A DNA stretch of 25,735 nt from Candidatus Latescibacterota bacterium (GTDB lineage: Bacteria; Latescibacterota; UBA2968; GCA-2709665). This document shows, one piece after another, positions 22,145 through 25,735 of this stretch. The DNA lies in contig JAAXHE010000209.1 of NCBI GenBank assembly GCA_012271065.1, positions 1-25,735 of the forward strand. Direction: 5' to 3'. Both the position numbers and the translations under genes were made by a program. Positions within the stretch are counted from its first letter, which is position 1, and each line of letters starts with the position of its first letter. The notes under the pieces are model-generated. The model saw only the letters and a list, made by a program, of their open reading frames with translations. It did no database searches and was not told where the DNA came from.

Positions 22145-24021
22145 GCCGCGCCTCGCGCGCGGGCTCTCAGGATGACCATCAGGGCTGAGATATCAGCGGG
22201 TGAAACACCGGGAATCCGTGAAGCCTGACCCAGCGAGCGAGGGCGCACCCGGGCGAGCTTTTCCGCAGCTTCGCGGGAGATGGCGGGAAGGTCGAGATAG
22301 TTGAAGTTTTCTGGAAGGCGCTTTGCCTCCAGATCCTGAAATCTGGCCACCTGTGCCTTCTGGCGCTTAATGTAGCCTTCGTACTTGAGCTCCACCTCAA
22401 CCGAATGGCACACATCCGGAGGCAGCGGTTCCGGCGGCGGCGCCACTGCCTGAACAAACCTGTAGTCGATCTGCGGCCTGCGCAACAGATCGATCAGGGG
22501 CACCGTCTGAGCGAGAGGGGTTGTGTCGGCTTTCCGCAGGCATTGCTGGACCCGGTCCGAGGGCGGAACTTTCACCCGCTTCAGGCGGTCTTGTTCGGCG
22601 ACGATTGCGCCCGCGCGACGCTTGAAGGACTCGTACGCGCTGTCTGATATCAGCCCGATCTTGCGGCCGGTTTCGGTCAGCCGAAGGTCGGCGTTGTCGT
22701 GCCGCAACAACAAACGGTATTCCGCCGATGCGGTGAACATGCGGTACGGTTCTTCGGTACCCTTGGTTGTGAGATCGTCAATCAGCACGCCAATATATGC
22801 CTCGGCGCGGTCCAGAATGAGCGGGTCCTCGTCCCGGACCTGCAACGCGGCATTGATGCCCGCCATCAGGCCCTGTCCGGCCGCTTCTTCGTAGCCCGTG
22901 GTACCGTTGATCTGCCCGGCGAAAAACAAGCCGCCGACGGGCTTGGTCTCAAGGGTGGGAAGGATCTGGGTCGGGGGGACGTAGTCGTATTCAACGGCGT
23001 AACCGGGCCGCATGATTTCCGCGTTTTCAAGGCCGGTTACGCTGCGAACGACCTCAACCTGAACGTCTTCAGGCAGGCTCATTGACAGACCGTTGAGGTA
23101 GACTTCCAAGGTGTTACGGCCTTCGGGCTCCACAAAGAGCTGGTGTTTCTCCCTGTCTGCGAACCTGACAATCTTGTCTTCAATCGAAGGGCAGTACCGC
23201 GGGCCCACCGACTGGATACGGCCGCTGTACATCGCGGATCGATCCAGATTCCGTCTGATGACTTCGTGGGTTTCCGGTGTGGTGCAGGTGATGTGGCAGT
23301 TGAGCTGTTCCTGTGTGATGGCCCCGGTGCGGAACGAGAACGGACACGGTTGCTCGTCACCGGGCTGGACATCCATCACGCTGTAATTCACGCTGCGTGA
23401 ATTGATCCGCGGCGGGGTCCCCGTTTTCAGCCTCCCCAGCTCAAACCCCAGCTGCCGAAGGCCGCCGGATGCCCGCTCGGCGGAACCTTCACCGGCGCGA
23501 CCCGCACTGTAAGACCGGTCCCCGACGTGGATAAGGCCCCTCAGAAACGTGCCCGTCGTCAGGATGACGGTCCGGCCCAGGAAGACCGTGCGGGATCTGG
23601 TGAGGATGCCCCTGATCCGTCCCTCGTCAACCAGCAGGTCTTCGATAAGGCCCTGCTTGAGATCCAGGTTCGGCTGACTTTCCACGACGTACTTCATCCG
23701 AAACTGGTATGCTTTCTTGTCGGCCTGGGCCCGGGGGGCCTGCACCGCCGGCCCTTTGCTTCGGTTGAGCAGGCGGAATTGCAGCCCCGTCGCGTCGATG
23801 TTCCGCGCCATCTCGCCGCCCAGGGCATCGATTTCCCGCACCATGTGGCCCTTCGCAATCCCTCCGACCGCCGGATTGCAGGACATCTGGGCGACCGTGT
23901 CCAGATTCATCGTCAATAGCAGCGTGCGGCACCCCATGCGCGCGCCCGCCAGGGCCGCCTCGGTTCCGGCGTGCCCCGCGCCCACAACGATGATATCGTA
24001 GTGTTTATCGTAGGTCCACAT
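22141..24021 (-). CDS. mnmG: tRNA uridine-5-carboxymethylaminomethyl modification enzyme MnmG (GidA)
   Basis: This 626-residue protein has the standard MnmG length. It opens with VVGAGHAGTEAAL (FAD-binding GxGxxG, residues 14-19), then CNPAVGGIAKGHMVREIDALGG, GTPPRI, RYCPSIEDKIVRF, GFFAGQINGTTGYEEAAGQG-like residues, FTASAEYRLLLRHDNADLRLT and a C-terminal helical domain ending SPADISALM. With MnmE it installs the cmnm5 group at U34 of several tRNAs. The ATG at 24021 is the natural start although its ribosome site is poor. It follows bioB by 15 bases and overlaps the next gene by four. The usual partner mnmE is not in the window. Very confident. Confidence 0.97.
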   Translation of the reverse strand: MWTYDKHYDIIVVGAGHAGTEAALAGARMGCRTLLLTMNLDTVAQMSCNPAVGGIAKGHMVREIDALGGEMARNIDATGLQFRLLNRSKGPAVQAPRAQADKKAYQFRMKYVVESQPNLDLKQGLIEDLLVDEGRIRGILTRSRTVFLGRTVILTTGTFLRGLIHVGDRSYSAGRAGEGSAERASGGLRQLGFELGRLKTGTPPRINSRSVNYSVMDVQPGDEQPCPFSFRTGAITQEQLNCHITCTTPETHEVIRRNLDRSAMYSGRIQSVGPRYCPSIEDKIVRFADREKHQLFVEPEGRNTLEVYLNGLSMSLPEDVQVEVVRSVTGLENAEIMRPGYAVEYDYVPPTQILPTLETKPVGGLFFAGQINGTTGYEEAAGQGLMAGINAALQVRDEDPLILDRAEAYIGVLIDDLTTKGTEEPYRMFTASAEYRLLLRHDNADLRLTETGRKIGLISDSAYESFKRRAGAIVAEQDRLKRVKVPPSDRVQQCLRKADTTPLAQTVPLIDLLRRPQIDYRFVQAVAPPPEPLPPDVCHSVEVELKYEGYIKRQKAQVARFQDLEAKRLPENFNYLDLPAISREAAEKLARVRPRSLGQASRIPGVSPADISALMVILRARARGAA

Positions 24022-24036
24022 AGATTGCGGGAGGCG

Positions 24037-25065
24037 TTATGTGACTGCATTCAAAGTGCCTGCCGGCACGTTCGTTCCATCTTCAGTTTTCCACTGCTCT
24101 TCGACTTCGAATCCCATGTCGTCGATGAGTCGATGGGTCTCCGAGGTGGACTGTCCTCCGGTTGTCAGATAACCTTCCATAAACAGGGAGTTCGCCGGAT
24201 AGAGGGCCAGGGCCTGGAGCGACCCGAGCGTGAGTTCCCGTCCGCCCGCCATACGGATTTCCTTATTCGGATTGACAAAGCGGAACAAACACAGAACCTT
24301 CAGGCCTTCCTGAGGCGACAACGGTTTGCGCCCGGCAAGGGGCGTGCCATCTATGGGATGCAGAAAGTTGACAGGAATCGAATCGATGTCGAGTTCCCGA
24401 ACGGCGAAAGCAAGGTCGACGATATCCTGCATGGATTCTCCCATCCCGATGATTCCTCCACAACAGGCTTCAAGTCCGGCGGCCTTGACGGCCATAAGGG
24501 TATTCAACCGGTCCGTGTAGGTATGCGTGGTAACGATGTTGCCATGATGTCCTGCACTGGTGTTGAGGTTGTGATTGATCCGGTCCACGCCGGCTGCTTT
24601 CAACGTTCTGGCCTGCTCTTCGTCCAGCAGCCCCATACAGCAGCAGATGTCGATATCGACGGTCTGTTTGACTTCGCGCACGATCTTGGCAACGGTCTCC
24701 ACTTCTCTGTCCGTGGGGCCTCTTCCGCTGGTGACGATGCAATACCTCAGTGCCTTTCCCGCCTTGGCCTTTCTGGCGCCGTCGAGAATCTGCTCGCGAG
24801 GCAACAGCGGGTATTTGTCGATGGCCGCGGTCGACACGGCGGATTGGGAGCAGTAGGCGCAATCTTCCGGACACAGTCCGCTTTTGGCGTTCTGCAATAC
24901 GTGCAGCCGCACTCTGTTTCCGAAAAATCGGTGGCGAACCCGATAGGCCGCGTGGATCAGCAGGAGCAGGTCTTCGTCCGGCGTATCGAGCACCGCCAGC
25001 ATTTCCCGATTGCTTAAGGGTTTGTTTTGCAGCGCTTTGCGTTCGAGGATCGAGTAGTCCTTCAT
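24037..25065 (-). CDS. bioB: Biotin synthase BioB
   Basis: This 342-residue radical SAM enzyme carries the CPEDCAYCSQS cluster motif (Cys65, Cys69, Cys72), GRGPTDREVE, the DRINHNLNTS segment, GGIIGMGE, FLHPIDGTPL, RMAGGRE and YLTTGGQ, all hallmarks of biotin synthase. It inserts sulphur into dethiobiotin, using an auxiliary [2Fe-2S] cluster. Other biotin genes (bioA, bioD, bioF) and BirA-type operator sites are not visible. It follows the chromate-transporter-like gene by 42 bases and precedes mnmG by 15, so it is probably co-transcribed with them. The ribosome site is weak. Very confident. Confidence 0.96.
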   Translation of the reverse strand: MKDYSILERKALQNKPLSNREMLAVLDTPDEDLLLLIHAAYRVRHRFFGNRVRLHVLQNAKSGLCPEDCAYCSQSAVSTAAIDKYPLLPREQILDGARKAKAGKALRYCIVTSGRGPTDREVETVAKIVREVKQTVDIDICCCMGLLDEEQARTLKAAGVDRINHNLNTSAGHHGNIVTTHTYTDRLNTLMAVKAAGLEACCGGIIGMGESMQDIVDLAFAVRELDIDSIPVNFLHPIDGTPLAGRKPLSPQEGLKVLCLFRFVNPNKEIRMAGGRELTLGSLQALALYPANSLFMEGYLTTGGQSTSETHRLIDDMGFEVEEQWKTEDGTNVPAGTLNAVT

Positions 25066-25107
25066 TGGAATATGAGCCCCCGGGAGCGTGATGCCGGAAC
25101 CGCCGAG

Positions 25108-25629
25108 CTAGCGGTAGACGGCCAGACCCAGCACTGCCGTGCTGACGATAGCGATGGCCGGATGAAGGTTCAGAAAATGGATGGCGACAAAGGCGGCAAG
25201 CGCGATCAGACCCGTGTGCCATGAGGTCACCGACTTGGGCGCCATCTGCCAGACCACCACCAGAAGCAGACCGACAACCGCCGGCCGGACCGCCTTCAGC
25301 ATTGCCTGCACTGCCGGCGCGCCTTTGTACGCCCTGAAGAACAGCCCCAGGATCATCATCAGAAGGAGAGACGGAAAGACCGTGCCCAGAAGCGCGACGA
25401 TCAGGCCAGGGGTCTGCGCCACCTGGTAACCGATGTAGGCGGCCATTTTTGTGGCGATAGGACCTGGAAGGGCGTAGCCCATGGCGAGTGCGTCGGTGAA
25501 TTCTTCAATGGTCATCCAGCCGTGCACGTCGACGACTTCCTCCTGGACCAGCGGAATCATGGACGGTCCGCCGCCGTAAGCGAAGATACCAATTTTCGTG
25601 AACGATACAAACAGCTTGATGAGTTCCAT
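25108..25629 (-). CDS. Half-size chromate transporter (CHR-domain) protein
   Basis: This 173-residue membrane protein has one CHR domain, with about five hydrophobic spans. The signature KIGIFAYGGGPSMIPLVQEE (residues 12-31) matches the FGGG-MIP-L-E motif, and YALPGPIATKMAAYIGY follows. Full-length ChrA proteins have two CHR domains; short ones act as pairs from neighbouring genes. No second half appears in the window, so the partner may lie just beyond the right edge or be absent. The ATG at 25629 is chosen because GGAGG lies five bases before it, whereas a GTG four codons earlier lies upstream of that site. Chromate efflux is the family role, but many members transport other anions. Family confident. 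Confidence 0.88.
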   Translation of the reverse strand: MELIKLFVSFTKIGIFAYGGGPSMIPLVQEEVVDVHGWMTIEEFTDALAMGYALPGPIATKMAAYIGYQVAQTPGLIVALLGTVFPSLLLMMILGLFFRAYKGAPAVQAMLKAVRPAVVGLLLVVVWQMAPKSVTSWHTGLIALAAFVAIHFLNLHPAIAIVSTAVLGLAVYR

Positions 25630-25641
25630 TACCGCCTCCAC

Positions 25642-25735
25642 TAGCGGACAGGACTGGTGCGAAATAGCGTCATAACAGCCCGTTGAAAGAGCCCATCTGG
25701 GCTGCGTCAGGCCCTTGCGGTCGAAATACTGCGTT
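25642..25735. other. Right window edge, 94 bases without a gene, with a short palindrome
   Basis: No gene is visible here. AGCCCATCTGGGCT (25690-25703) is a perfect palindrome with a two-base centre, and CAGCCC at about 25676-25681 can pair with GGGCTG (25699-25704). The general look (AACAGCCCGTTGAAA...) resembles ends of insertion elements or small repeats seen in other genomes, but I cannot confirm that. It may also contain the control region of the chromate gene. Confidence 0.35.

Overview
The window is about 25.7 kb of GC-rich bacterial chromosome, densely packed with genes in short, often overlapping strings. No rRNA, tRNA, CRISPR array or plasmid function is visible, and no gap between genes exceeds about 230 bases. 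The gene mix (cytoplasmic heparinase-like lyases, an aldolase, a divergent Nramp relative and a conserved smpB/mnmG/bioB block) would fit an uncultured, environmentally derived bacterium of the Latescibacterota/Poribacteria kind. That placement is a low-confidence inference from gene content, not from a marker tree.

Layout. Positions 1-1180 (+) hold the remains of an IS1380-type transposase that starts upstream of the window and is broken by one in-frame stop. Positions 12243 down to 1272 (-) form one long run of eight genes that looks like an operon: aldo/keto reductase, metallo-beta-lactamase-fold hydrolase, sugar-nucleotidyltransferase with a left-handed beta-helix, heparinase II/III-like lyase, a 654-residue beta-propeller protein, a second heparinase II/III-like lyase (with an apparent frameshift), a DapA/NanA-type aldolase, and an internally duplicated DUF5069-like protein. 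From a divergent control region at 12244-12469 the plus strand carries a secreted cyclase-family hydrolase, an Nramp-related membrane transporter, a TPR-containing lytic transglycosylase and a 71-residue membrane protein (12470-17741). Positions 25629 down to 17791 (-) hold housekeeping genes: a half-size chromate transporter, bioB, mnmG, a SirB1-like protein, smpB, an N-acetylmuramoyl-L-alanine amidase, a DnaC-like ATPase and rdgB.

How they may work together. The eight-gene minus-strand run reads as a uronate or glycan handling pathway. Two lyase-like enzymes could cleave or process uronic-acid oligosaccharides, a pyruvate-dependent aldolase could split a 2-keto-3-deoxy acid, and an oxidoreductase could act on free sugars. 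None of these proteins has an evident signal peptide, and no transporter or SusC/D pair is present, so the system seems intracellular. The sugar-nucleotidyltransferase is hard to fit to a purely degradative route. This run is the best candidate in the window for an undescribed system. The plus-strand genes and the right-hand block look like cell-wall, metal-transport and core cellular functions.
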